Shown: positions 1 through 10,204 of the stretch, one piece after another | How positions within the stretch are numbered: position 1 is the stretch's first letter | Layout of the letters: every line of letters begins with the position of its first letter | Source: Amphiduros pacificus | Taxonomy: Eukaryota > Annelida > Polychaeta > Phyllodocida > Hesionidae | NCBI GenBank assembly: GCA_949316495.1 | Contig: OX439005.1 | Coordinates: 24,144,217 to 24,208,216 of the forward strand | Length of the DNA stretch: 64,000 bases | Reading direction: 5' to 3' | The notes under the pieces: generated by a model | The model's database searches: none | Seen by the model: only the letters and a program-made list of their open reading frames with translations | Told to the model about the DNA's origin: nothing | Program-made: the position numbers and the translations under genes

Positions 1-25
1 GTGATGTAAAACGCAAAACAAGCAA
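1..25 (+). repeat. 3' tail of a tRNA-derived SINE
   Basis: The first bases match the tail of the complete SINE at 29951-30266: a GTGATGTAAAACGC stretch followed by a degenerate AAAC-type run. The body would lie outside the window. Confidence 0.6.
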
Positions 26-386
26 GCTATTCCACGTTGGTTGCATCACTAAAAATATGGTGCATCTAACTACGATCTCTGGTGCATCTTCCCTCGTCCT
101 TTTGGATTCATTTGAAAACCACATTGGGTGATTAAGATGAAGATTTAAAAACTCTTAAAAATACGCACACACCCACAACTGAAAAATGCACATCCAAACT
201 TCCCAAATATGCGCCATTAAAACAGTTGAATATTGAATTTTCTCACGCCACCATATATTTTAATCATAATAACATCAGACAAGTGCGGGGCATGACGGGA
301 TATCCCCTGTGGTACACAGAATTTGTAAGCTTTGGGGCTGGCTGGTTGACTTGGCCGAATGAGAGGACAGGAAGGCCGCGAGAGCC

Positions 387-560
387 CTGTAGACCCGGCC
401 TGTAGACACGGCCTATAGACACGGCCTGTAGACCCGGCTTGTAGACCCGGTTGTAGACACGGTTGTAGACACGGCCTGTAGACACGGCTTGTAGACCCGG
501 CTTGTAGACCCGGCTTGTAGACCCGGCCTGTAGACCCGACCTGTAGACCCGGCTTGTAGA
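387..560. repeat. Minisatellite, 12-13 bp unit
   Basis: About 13 copies of CTGTAGACCCGGC with C/A and C/T variants. The reading frames that cross it on the minus strand are artefacts of the repeat. The flanks (26-386 and 561-1240) hold no gene I can recognise. Confidence 0.9.
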
Positions 561-1244
561 TCAACTGTTGTGCTCTCAGACTCACTTATATGAATAGTTT
601 CAGAGTAGAAAAGCTCAGAGATTCATTGTAGATAGAACGGGAGACTCACAAAAGAAAAAGTATAGTTGCTTTCAAATTAGCGACAAGCTTGACTGATATT
701 AAAAGGAGGAAAGGGTGTAGGTTAATGGAACACTGAGTTTGGCTGAAGATGGGACGAAGAAAAAATTAACTCACGTTTTTGATATCACCAATAGACACAA
801 AAAGATATATACACTTAATCATCACGACAACCTTTAGTATATCAAATATTGAAGAGATTAATTATCAGTGTAGATGTAAATGGGAGCTGTTCTGAATGTT
901 CAAAATTTAAACTGTATATATATAAAAATGCTATTCGAAAACACAAAAAGGCAACTTGAAGCTTATTTGACTTCGTAAAAAGTAGAGATAGTAACCATTA
1001 AAATTCCATAAAACTGTCAAGATTTTTCTACTTGCCTTTTCTTAGTGGAAGGGAGATCAAGTTTCTTCATCCTATGTAAAACACTTCAGAGAGGCTCTCT
1101 CCTCTGACTGTAGGGTTGAATGCCCACTGTCCCTTTCTGTGTTAGTCTTTGAAATTATTAAAATCTCAGTTTGTATAAAACCAAATATCATATCTTTACT
1201 TAAGAAACAACATTTCTGAACACAGATTTAATCAGAGCTTGAAT

Positions 1245-1600
1245 AAGGTCACAAGTGAGAGACCATTGCACAGGTGATGAAAGAACGGACAAACCCTTAC
1301 ACAAGTGTGAGACAGAGTGAGACAGATATTGAGAGTTGACAACCTTGTACAGGTGGAAGCCAGCTTTATAACTAAGAGAGTGACAGACTGCTACAAAAGC
1401 AGGGGAAAGCTATCCAAGAGAGAGAGCTATGTAAATGAGACAGATGCAAAAGTGAGACAGAAATATAGAACTGCCCAAAATTTACAGAGGACAGCTCCAT
1501 GAATTAGACAGGCACACAAGGGAAAGACGCCTAAACAAGCAGAGTACACTTTTGCAAGTGAAAGACAGTTGTAAGAATGAGACATTTATAACAAGACAAC
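1245..1600. repeat. Degenerate GTGAGACAG-type repeat
   Basis: Loose, irregular copies of GTGAGACAG/GAGAGAC motifs with GCACAGGTG-like spacers. The wording resembles the 20-bp minisatellite at 38-39 kb, so this may be a decayed relative. No coding support is visible in the short frames that cross it. Confidence 0.35.
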
Positions 1601-1799
1601 TAAACATGACAAAGGTAATGAACGAAAACTTAAAAACAACTGAGCCAAATAGTACATAAAGGGGACAGACAGAAATGTTGCTGACAGGCCGACGAACAGT
1701 CTAATCATTGCTACAGACATAATGTTATTATTTAAAAGAAAGCCATATAAATGAAAGACAGACACTACATGAAGCACTTGTTGATTTTGTGACAAGAAA

Positions 1800-3005
1800 G
1801 TCTTTTAAAAAATGTATAGTTTCCTTGAAAATATATATGTTTTCTCATCATTTTGAAGTTGCAGTAAATCACAGACGTCATTGACAAGCATGTGCAAACC
1901 CGCTCGGAAACTAAGATCACGAGAGTTCGAATCAAATACATCTACACAAATAACTGACGTATACACATTCGCCCTCGTCGTCTCCGATCAATAGAGTATA
2001 CAGTATGTTATAATATGGAGAAGTTAAAGTAAGTTAACCGCGGTTAGAGGGTATTAACGGACTATGGGGTCGTGTCACCCTAGCAGGGGTCAATTCTCAT
2101 TGTTCAACTCACCTGCCAGATGTCACCTCTGGACTTAAGGCCAGTGGCGCGAGCTCCACTGGTCATTAAGAATTTGAACTTGACAGGGACTGCAATCGTC
2201 GTCCAACTCAAATATTTTGCGGATCATCTTCTTCTTGACGTCGTCCTCAAGACACCGATTTATGTAAACAAACTACTTTAAGATTTGCTTTTCTAAGTCT
2301 AAATATCATTGTGTCAGTCACCAAATATTGTAAAATACACTTCTTAGTACAGGTAATACAGGTATTTTGTGGATTTCGATTCATTGACCATAATACGAGA
2401 TACATACTGCTATCATATTTGATTACACTAGTACTGAGTACTGTAAATGAACCCAATGTCAATCTCTAAAATATAGCTTGAAACTGGTCAACTTTGATCC
2501 TGGTTTCACTATATGGATAAGCACAATATATTATACACTGAACGTACAGGACTAGAATGGGGCATTAAACAGGGATGCCAATCTTGCAATGTTTATTCAT
2601 TCTAATAGTGAAAATCATGGCTCGTGCTATTAGAAAGGATCAGGAATCAAAGTATCAGATGTTGAGCTCATTGTACTATGTTTTTTGTAAACACAACAAA
2701 TTTTGTACAACATTTGCCAAATGGAATGATAATAAATTGACCAAAGAAGCCTCTTATTGCTTATGCATTAAATCAGAGGATGATATAATTAATGTGACTG
2801 ATGCCTCAATACAAAAGGGTTATACATGTATAGTGCTGCTGTTATGAGGATTGAGGCTACTTCCTTCAAACACTGAAGGGAAATGTATAATATTGATAAC
2901 ACAGTTTGGGAAGATATTTTCAAATTATTATACATTTCTACCAGAAAGACTAAACTTCAGAGTCTACATTAAAGTACTGCAAAGGATAGTGATATGCTAA
3001 AAATG
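1800..3005. other. No recognised gene
   Basis: AT-rich sequence. A GC-richer patch at about 2080-2260 has short open frames on both strands, none of which I recognise. A 90-codon frame at 2575-2847 has no recognisable domain and biased composition. Confidence 0.4.
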
Positions 3006-3290
3006 TTTATTTACACAGAATATTGATTTGCCTTCATGAAATAAATGTTAAACGCAAAACACAATTCATAAATTCATGGAGTGCACAAGGCTAAACAGAT
3101 TCTGGTCACGTTTTGAAGAATGGTGATCTAAATTATAAGACCTTGCAAGGGAAAGTGTCTTGTTAAATTTCGGTTATTTACACAGAAAGTTATTGATTTG
3201 CCTAACTCTATGAAATGTTAGGCACAAGACATAATTCACTCAACAGCTTCCTATCACGTTTAGAAAAATGGTGATCCATCATAAAAAGGT
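3006..3290. repeat. Diverged tandem duplication, about 165 bp
   Basis: Two adjacent similar blocks (about 3006-3140 and 3170-3285) share TTATTTACACAGAA, TATTGATTTGCCT, TCACGTTT and AATGGTGATC in the same order. It lies beyond the 3' end of the SLC26-like gene. Confidence 0.6.
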
Positions 3291-3549
3291 TGTGTTAACT
3301 GACAATGTAGTTATCCTCAGACTCTCCTAATATAATGTACACTATAATACAATGAACTTTATAATCATATCAGCAAAGTGGAATATACATCAGCAGATTT
3401 GCTAACTTTAACAACATTTTTACTTGTTTTGAATTCACATTTTAAAATTTTGCCTTTTTATCATTATCACACTTGTTGAAACCTTGACCTGTGTGAATCA
3501 TTATGAATAAAACATAGGCCAGTGGCCTGAGAGCTATGCTGATTATTTC

Positions 3550-3555
3550 TTTATT
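3550..3555 (-). promoter_or_regulatory. Candidate poly(A) signal of the SLC26-like gene
   Basis: AATAAA on the minus strand, about 420 bp after the transporter stop codon. It is the first canonical signal I see in that direction, which would give a short 3' UTR. Inference from position only. Confidence 0.4.
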
Positions 3556-3975
3556 GCAGTGTTTGTGAACATGGTCTGGGAATTCCTGCAAATTACACTA
3601 TAAATGACCACTCTTGCAAACTTGAGCAGATGATCATTTTGGGTAGTCAAACTGCACTGTACATACTGAATTTGTAATCTTGATTGGTTGATATTTGTCA
3701 TGTTATTCAAAATGGTAACCTTCTTGACAGCTCAGTGGTTTTTTCAAAGTCATTAAAAGAAGGAAATAATTTTGAACCGAATGGAAAATAAATAGAATCG
3801 GCCCTGAAAATACGTCTTACCCACTAACGGCTAAGAACTCAGTATTTTCAGAGGAGAAGATTGACTGACAGAATGACAGAAGATTTCTCCCAAAGAAATG
3901 TTGTTACACAGGATTCCTTAAAGAAGAACAGGCGAATTCAAATATCAAGAGAAGAAATATTGGCCGTCTTTGTAT

Positions 3976-6250
3976 TCATGCAATATCATTTTGTATGGGC
4001 GGGTGGTTGTGTTGGTTGGACAGTGCATCAAAGACAGCATCGTGGACTGTAGGGTAGAGGGGTATGGCCTCCTCACCGCCAGTGAGACCTGCTGCAGTCA
4101 GCTTCTCCTGCACGCTGCGCACGCACTGCGCCAGGCACATGCGCACACCGGCTCTCTCATAACCGTTACGCAGGTCACGCAAAGTGTTCAATCCCATCAC
4201 GTCAAGAAAGCTGAAGCATGAACAGTCGATTATTATGGTTTTGATGGTATTTTTCTGTTTGCTTTGGTCTGTTGATTGAGTTGTTTTGGACACGTCCATC
4301 AGACTTGTATGTATTTTGTCATCCTCTTCCCACTCTTCCTGACCGTTTTCTTGGTCATTTTTTATCTCGTCACGTCTCACTTTACAGTAAGGATCCAGAG
4401 TGGCCAGAAACAAGTGCTTCTTGAAATTGCCAACAGTTGCATAATAAAGGCTGCAAGGGAAACTGAATATGCAGATGCCATTCTCCACCTTGGCATTAGA
4501 ATAGTTTTCAAATGGAACAATAACATCTGGTGTTCCAGCAATACCCATGGCTTTTCCCTTAATGAACAAAGTTTGGACAGTTGTGACAATAAAAATGTAA
4601 AGCAACCCAACGATCAAACCATATGCTACATCCGCAAAGGCAGTAAATATCAAGGTAACAATCCAAATTGAGCAATCTAGCTTGCTGACCTTCCAGTAAT
4701 AGACCATATCTTTGAACTGTTTAAACAGAGGAGATATAGCCACAATAACAATGGAACCAAGAACTGCTTTGGGCATATATTCTAACAAAGGAGCAATCAC
4801 CATTATGACAAGAAACAACACAACACAAGATATAAGGTGGGCGACCCGGGTTTTCCCTCCAGCGCTCTCATAAACAAAATTCCTAGGTGGCGCCACTGCT
4901 CCGGCGAAAGAGTGAAAGAAACTGCTGATCGAGTTTGAGGCGCCATAGGCGAACAGCTCCTGGTTGCTATCAACCTCGTATTTGTACTTCCCACTGAACA
5001 CATTAGCCATAGAGATCGATATGACAAAACTGAGGACAGCACAGAGAACGGAATCTTTGATGACATTACTAGCAACTGCCATAGGTGGAACTTGAGGAGC
5101 CGGAATGCCTTTCTTGATCTCCCCAAGAATCTGTATGCTCCATCTTGAATCAAAGTGGCCCAGATAACTGCACAAAGTGCCCAGAATCACGACGATTATC
5201 TCCGCTGGGATGGGAAATAGGAGCCTGTGCTTGAAGCGTACGTTGATATATTCTTTGATGAAAAAGAGGAAGGCAATAGATATGATTGAAATAACCAGAG
5301 CAGCGATGTTGGTGTGTGGGAGTTTACTTGCAACATCAACCCAGCCCAGAATGAGGCGCCAAAGACCATCAAACTTCACCACCTTAACACCAAAGACGTG
5401 CTGCAGCTGACTGCTCACGATGTGGAACCCACAGCCACATGTGAAAGAACTCACAAAGGACACTGGCATAAATGTAGTGACAATGCCCAGCCTAAACATG
5501 CCCATAGCAATCTGAATGAGACCCGCCAGAAGCGTGACCACCGTGGCAATGGCGACTTTCTGCTGTCCAATCATCTCCTGCAACATGACGTCATCGGTCC
5601 CATTTCCTGTGACGTTATTGGTGGTCAGTGAAGGAGGGAAATTGAGAATTTCTCTGTCCACAGTTGAGCCCAGCAGGAGACTGATGACCGCCATGGTTCC
5701 GAATGAGTTGTGATATGATATGGCCAGGAAGAAATAGATGAGCGGTTGCCAGAAGGAAGCGTGAAGTCCATAAACCGGCGGGAGACTGGCCAACAAGGCA
5801 AATCCCATACTCTGCGGAATATGCACGACGGACACGCTCACGCCAGCTACCGTGTCGGCCAGCAGATATTCCTTTACTTTGTATGTTCGGAGAGTGTCAA
5901 TAAAAGGGAATAGACCACACATCTTTTTCACCCAATATCCTTTGGTGCAAGTTTTCTTCCCTCGGTTCAGAAGATTCCTTTTGAATGACGACTCCGGTCT
6001 TGGTGTATTGCCAAATGTCGCATCTAGTGTGAGTTGATTATAAACTGGTCTGTCAATCTTCACATTGAAGGTGGCTGCTGCATTTTGGGTGGCATTTGAA
6101 TGGGCACCTGACATGTCCTCTGTGCCGTTTCCCAACCTAATTGCTTGGTCAGGCCGTGGAGAATCGCGGTCACGAGATGCGCTGCCCTCTTCCTCATGCT
6201 TGATATCTCCCACTTCTAACAGCGACTTGTCTTCACCCTCTGAACCCTTC
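3976..6250 (-). CDS. SLC26-family sulfate/anion transporter, large 3' exon
   Basis: SLC26 proteins are multi-pass membrane exchangers or channels for sulfate, chloride, bicarbonate or oxalate. The exon encodes about 757 residues: an acidic and basic cytosolic N-terminus, the sulfate-transporter core with hydrophobic helices (residues about 120-530, including IPQSMGFALLASLPPVYGLH), and a C-terminal STAS domain (about 570-745, with IIIDCSCFSFLDVMG). NVT and NGT glycosylation sites lie in the first large outer loop, as in family members. The frame runs past 6250, but the sequence there on the minus strand is a pyrimidine-rich tract ending in TTTTCAG. I therefore place a splice acceptor at 6251-6253, with the exon starting on the third base of a codon; no ATG is present in this exon end. 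Upstream exon(s) were not found. The usual SLC26 signature after TM3 is changed: SYHNSFG stands where a TS(R/K)HIS-G pattern is common. The subfamily and substrate are not decided. Confidence 0.92.
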
Positions 6251-6257
6251 CTGAAAA

Positions 6258-6519
6258 CCAAAAGAAAAACCAAGAGTTAGACTTCACTACTGGGTTAACA
6301 AATATATAAAAACTTTACCGGCAGATTAAAGTTTTACCGGCACTTTATTATGATATGAAACTTGATAATTATATCATAAAATAAACGACCAAAAGAAAAA
6401 CCAAGAGTTAGACTTCACTACTGGGTTAACAAATATATAAAAACTTTAACGACAGATTAAAATTTTACCGGCACTTTATCATGATATGAAACTTGATAAT
6501 TATATCATAAAATAAACGA
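6258..6519. repeat. 131-bp tandem duplication beside the SLC26 splice acceptor
   Basis: Two nearly identical 131-bp units, 6258-6388 and 6389-6519. The unit includes the pyrimidine tract of the SLC26 acceptor. Only the copy next to the exon keeps the TTTTCAG end; in the outer copy that end is replaced, so only one acceptor remains. Confidence 0.9.
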
Positions 6520-6689
6520 AACAGATCAAAATCATACTTTTTATAATTGATACGTGTGTAAAACTTAATAATTATATCTTATTCTATTTTTTCATATTGA
6601 CGCACGATTTATTACCACCATCTGTACAATATATCAAGCCAAAGTCAAATAGAAATATGTGCATTGGGCGATCTTCATCTTGTTCCCCG

Positions 6690-6770
6690 ATATTCAATCA
6701 TATTCTATTCTCTATTCTATTCTAATCTATTCTATTCTTGGAGTACAATCTATTCTTGGAGTATAATGAT
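6690..6770. repeat. Impure TATTC microsatellite
   Basis: Repeated TATTC/CTATTCTA units, followed by a short duplicated CTATTCTTGGAGTA segment. Confidence 0.8.
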
Positions 6771-7099
6771 ACTAATATGAATATACTCAAAGATCTTATT
6801 AAGTTCTATTCGATTAAAATTAATGATTTTCTGCCTGAATCATTTTACATTAACAAGAAGATAAACTTTTAGAAAATGCAGATGCTGACGATGTGTTCAT
6901 TTATTACCAGATAACAAAATAAAAAAGATTTGGGCAACAATTGGTATCAATAAAGAGGTTTGCTGTTGTCAAACAATACCTCTTTCAGCAAAATGTATGC
7001 ATTGTCGGGATAGTTAGAGATCTGCCATTGGGTTACAGTGCCCTGTTCCTTTAGAAAGGGCGGTGATATTTTTACATTCATAATAAGGCCCTTCTATAA

Positions 7100-7180
7100 C
7101 TGTATATCATTTATTTAAAGCAAAAAAACGTTCCAGAGAGACTAAGAGGCCGAGCCAGGTAGATACCACATCTTATATAG
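7100..7180 (-). promoter_or_regulatory. Candidate TATA promoter on the minus strand
   Basis: On the minus strand CTATATAAGA at 7180-7171 is followed about 30 bp later by a CT-rich start-like segment, with GC-richer DNA on both sides. It points toward the SLC26-like gene about 0.9 kb downstream and could be its promoter. No first coding exon with a matching donor and phase could be fixed, so the link is inference. Confidence 0.3.
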
Positions 7181-7259
7181 GTGCGCTTGCTATGAAAAGT
7201 GCAATCATCTGGGCGGCTCGGCTTGACACTTGGAGTCTGCCCCTATTACCTTGTTCACC

Positions 7260-8577
7260 TTTAAACAACATTATACCCATAAAGTCCTCTTAATCGACGA
7301 ATTGGATATTCATATCTCCTAATTAACACTCCATTTCAAATTTTGTAAGCAGCACAATATATTTTGTTTGCACACATCCATATTTTCTATCGAAATCTTC
7401 TTTAGAACTCAGCCATATTTCTGCCATTTGATTTACTAGATACTTCAATGGAATAATTATCTGTGAAGATAAGATTTTATAACTTTAAGTGTGTAACTTT
7501 GGAAATTGGATATTGTGAAGATAAGATTTTATAATTTTAAATGTGTAACTTTAATTGAATCCATTTTCATTTTAAATAAGTACTATGGTTTAACAATCCA
7601 AAAGATTAAAAAAGTACAATTTTATTGCATTAGCCTTTTTCCTGATCTGGATCTATGAACATGTTTTTGAATAGTTTAACTTGCTTCGGGTAATAATCAA
7701 GAAGGGTAAAATGGTCTGAATATGTTAACACGAAATGCCACTTGAAAGGGAGGAATGTGAAAAATGGAGCAATTTAAGATGTAATCATATATACTTTACG
7801 CTTTCTGAAAATGTACAGTGTTGACACTATAACCGACATTTCAATGTTGGAAATATAACGCTTGGCTCAGTTAGGAAAGAGAAAATGACACCCAAACAAT
7901 GCATTGCTCTCTAGATTTACAATCTTCAATTATTCTAACGACCCCAGTCAATAAATACGGAAACCTTGCAGATGTCTCTGGAGGCTTCACATACGTTAAC
8001 ACAAGGGCAGCATACTGTTGATTAATAGTTTCTTAAAACTGAGACTAGTATAGCTATGTGAGAAAGTTAAGGGTAGTCTGAGTGTAACTCTGAGAGAAGA
8101 ACTTTATCTTTAACAAGATAAGTACTTCATGGAACAATTGAAAAGAAAAATCACTCTGCTGAGTTGAAAAGATTTTCACCACTACACAAAGGGTTTGCAG
8201 ACGTTGGCGGATTTATACAATCATGACGACAAAAAGAGGATCACATCTTTGAGGCCAAAATTAGGATATCAATTCCAAATATCTCAAATAAAAAGGAATC
8301 ATTGGCTTTCCTAAACTTTGACCTATTCATTTACCATAAACTAAGATTTCTTTCAGAGATGAACATCAAAGTTTAGGATTTTTACATGATATCTAAGAGA
8401 AAAATTTATTTTTTCTTTAAATAAATTATTGAGAATATAGAAATGCTTGACATTCTGAACATTTGATATTTGAAAAAACTAATATTTTAATAATCTTGAA
8501 AAGAAAAGAAAGACATTTATGGGTGTAATAAATTGATATAAATGATATGATAAGATGACCAGCATTTGTTACTTCGA
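7260..8577. other. No recognised gene
   Basis: AT-rich DNA with a short local duplication near 7455-7560 (GTGAAGATAAGATTTTATAA twice). No coding or RNA signature seen. Confidence 0.5.
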
Positions 8578-10199
8578 CCTTGGGAGTATAATGAATGGAG
8601 TTGTGACGCCATAAGATCAAAGGTGCAATGTGCGTTACCGACAATCCATTGTGTCTAATGACGCCATATGAGCCGAAGACCTGAAGAATCTGACGTAATT
8701 CAACTTTGTGACAATTTTGATCCGATACAGAGAAAATTTAGACCTAAACGTATCGCGAGTGAAATGTTCAATGTTCTCCACTGATTATGGAGACATAAAT
8801 TTTATTTCAGTACTCCAATTATAGACGATCTTGAAACGTTTTAGAAACGTCCATGTCAGTCATTACCACAAAATACGCCCAATGTATAACGAGTTCATTA
8901 CAAATGCATTGATTTCTGTAAAAACCTTTTAGACAATTCTGTTCACTTGCACAACGTTCACATTTATTTCACATTATCAACGCATTTATTGGCAGGTCTA
9001 TTTTATATATCATTCTTTTCATTCACAAAAATACCTTCTACTAATGTTGATAATAAATCTGTGAATGTATGCGTCCACTCTATTCTTAGCATTTGCCCAG
9101 CAAGGTGATTTGATATTGCTGCAACATTTTTACCTATAAAATTTCAATATTCTAACAAAATAACTTTTAATTTTTGTTGAAAAAACAATTATTTTTTGTA
9201 ACACGGATGGTCCTTTTTTATATCCACTGCCGACAGAGATGGCAGTGGTCTGGAAAGCAGAGACTGGGTCTGGAAAGCAGAGACTATGTAAACAAAGATG
9301 AAGAAGTGGGTGATGACAAAAAGTTGAAGATGGCAATATCGTCATCGCCCATCGATGCACAAAATTATCCCTTTAAATTGGTTGGACATGCTTTCCAATC
9401 GCTAGAACAAGGAATTTTCAATAACTTTAGTTCAAATGTGGTGTATATCGGACAATTAGAACAGAAATTATATGCAAAAGTCTGATCGATGATTTGTGAT
9501 AGCGCCTGAGTGATAATAGAGCAACTTACGCAATCGAACCTGAAAAGGCACATCTTTGCATAAAAAATTCGTTCATATACCAAATTAAATGTTTTCAAAA
9601 GACAAATAAAGATAATTTCAACTGCCCCATCAGTTTGCAATAATTGTTTCATTTTGTGTTTTTTTGTTTATTTTAATTTTTGTTTTGTTTGTTGTTATTT
9701 TTGTTTTGCTTATTTTAATTTTGTTTTGTTTGTTGTGAATTTTGGTTTGTTATTTTTTGTTTCCCATCCGTGTTACATGTGGATCACCACTTTTTCTTGT
9801 TTAACAGAAATGATACATTGGGTGAAAAAAACATTTAGAAACTATTTAGGCATTTAAAAAAAAAATATACTATTCAAACTATGAAAATCTCACCCTTTCA
9901 TATCTATAGATAATTTTTCTACAGACTTTTTAGTTTTTGAAAAAATATCTATGGACACATGAACTTTAAGGGCTTGTAGGGAATAGCCTATTCAATTAAA
10001 AATATCCAAAATGTTAACCTTAGATTCACCAAACCCTATTCATTATGAAATGATATTTTTATATTTAAAATCTAAAAACTCAAAAATAGCTAAAAATTGG
10101 CGGTAACACACATAGTTTCAAAAGTTCCAAAAAATGGGTTGCTATGATGTCATGCACACAAGCTACAACGTCACAACTCCATTCATTATACTCCAAGCT
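8578..10199. mobile_element. Inverted-repeat-bounded element, non-coding
   Basis: The left end (8578-8640) carries GGAGTATAATGAATGGAGTT, GTGACG and a GTTACCG. The right end (10101-10199) carries the same words in reverse complement and reverse order. Inside there are T-rich tracts and a second inverted pair with TAACACGGATGG (near 9200 and 9765). A related fragment lies at about 35520-35640. No transposase is seen, so this is probably a non-autonomous DNA transposon. Confidence 0.5.
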
Positions 10200-10204
10200 A
10201 CAAC

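Noticed and set aside
2118-2282. Small open frames on both strands in a GC-richer patch (54 codons plus strand, 45 codons minus strand)
   Set aside because: Too short, both strands equally open, no domain recognised and no supporting neighbouring exon.
3861-6280. Plus-strand frames opposite the SLC26 exon
   Set aside because: Shadows of the transporter coding strand.
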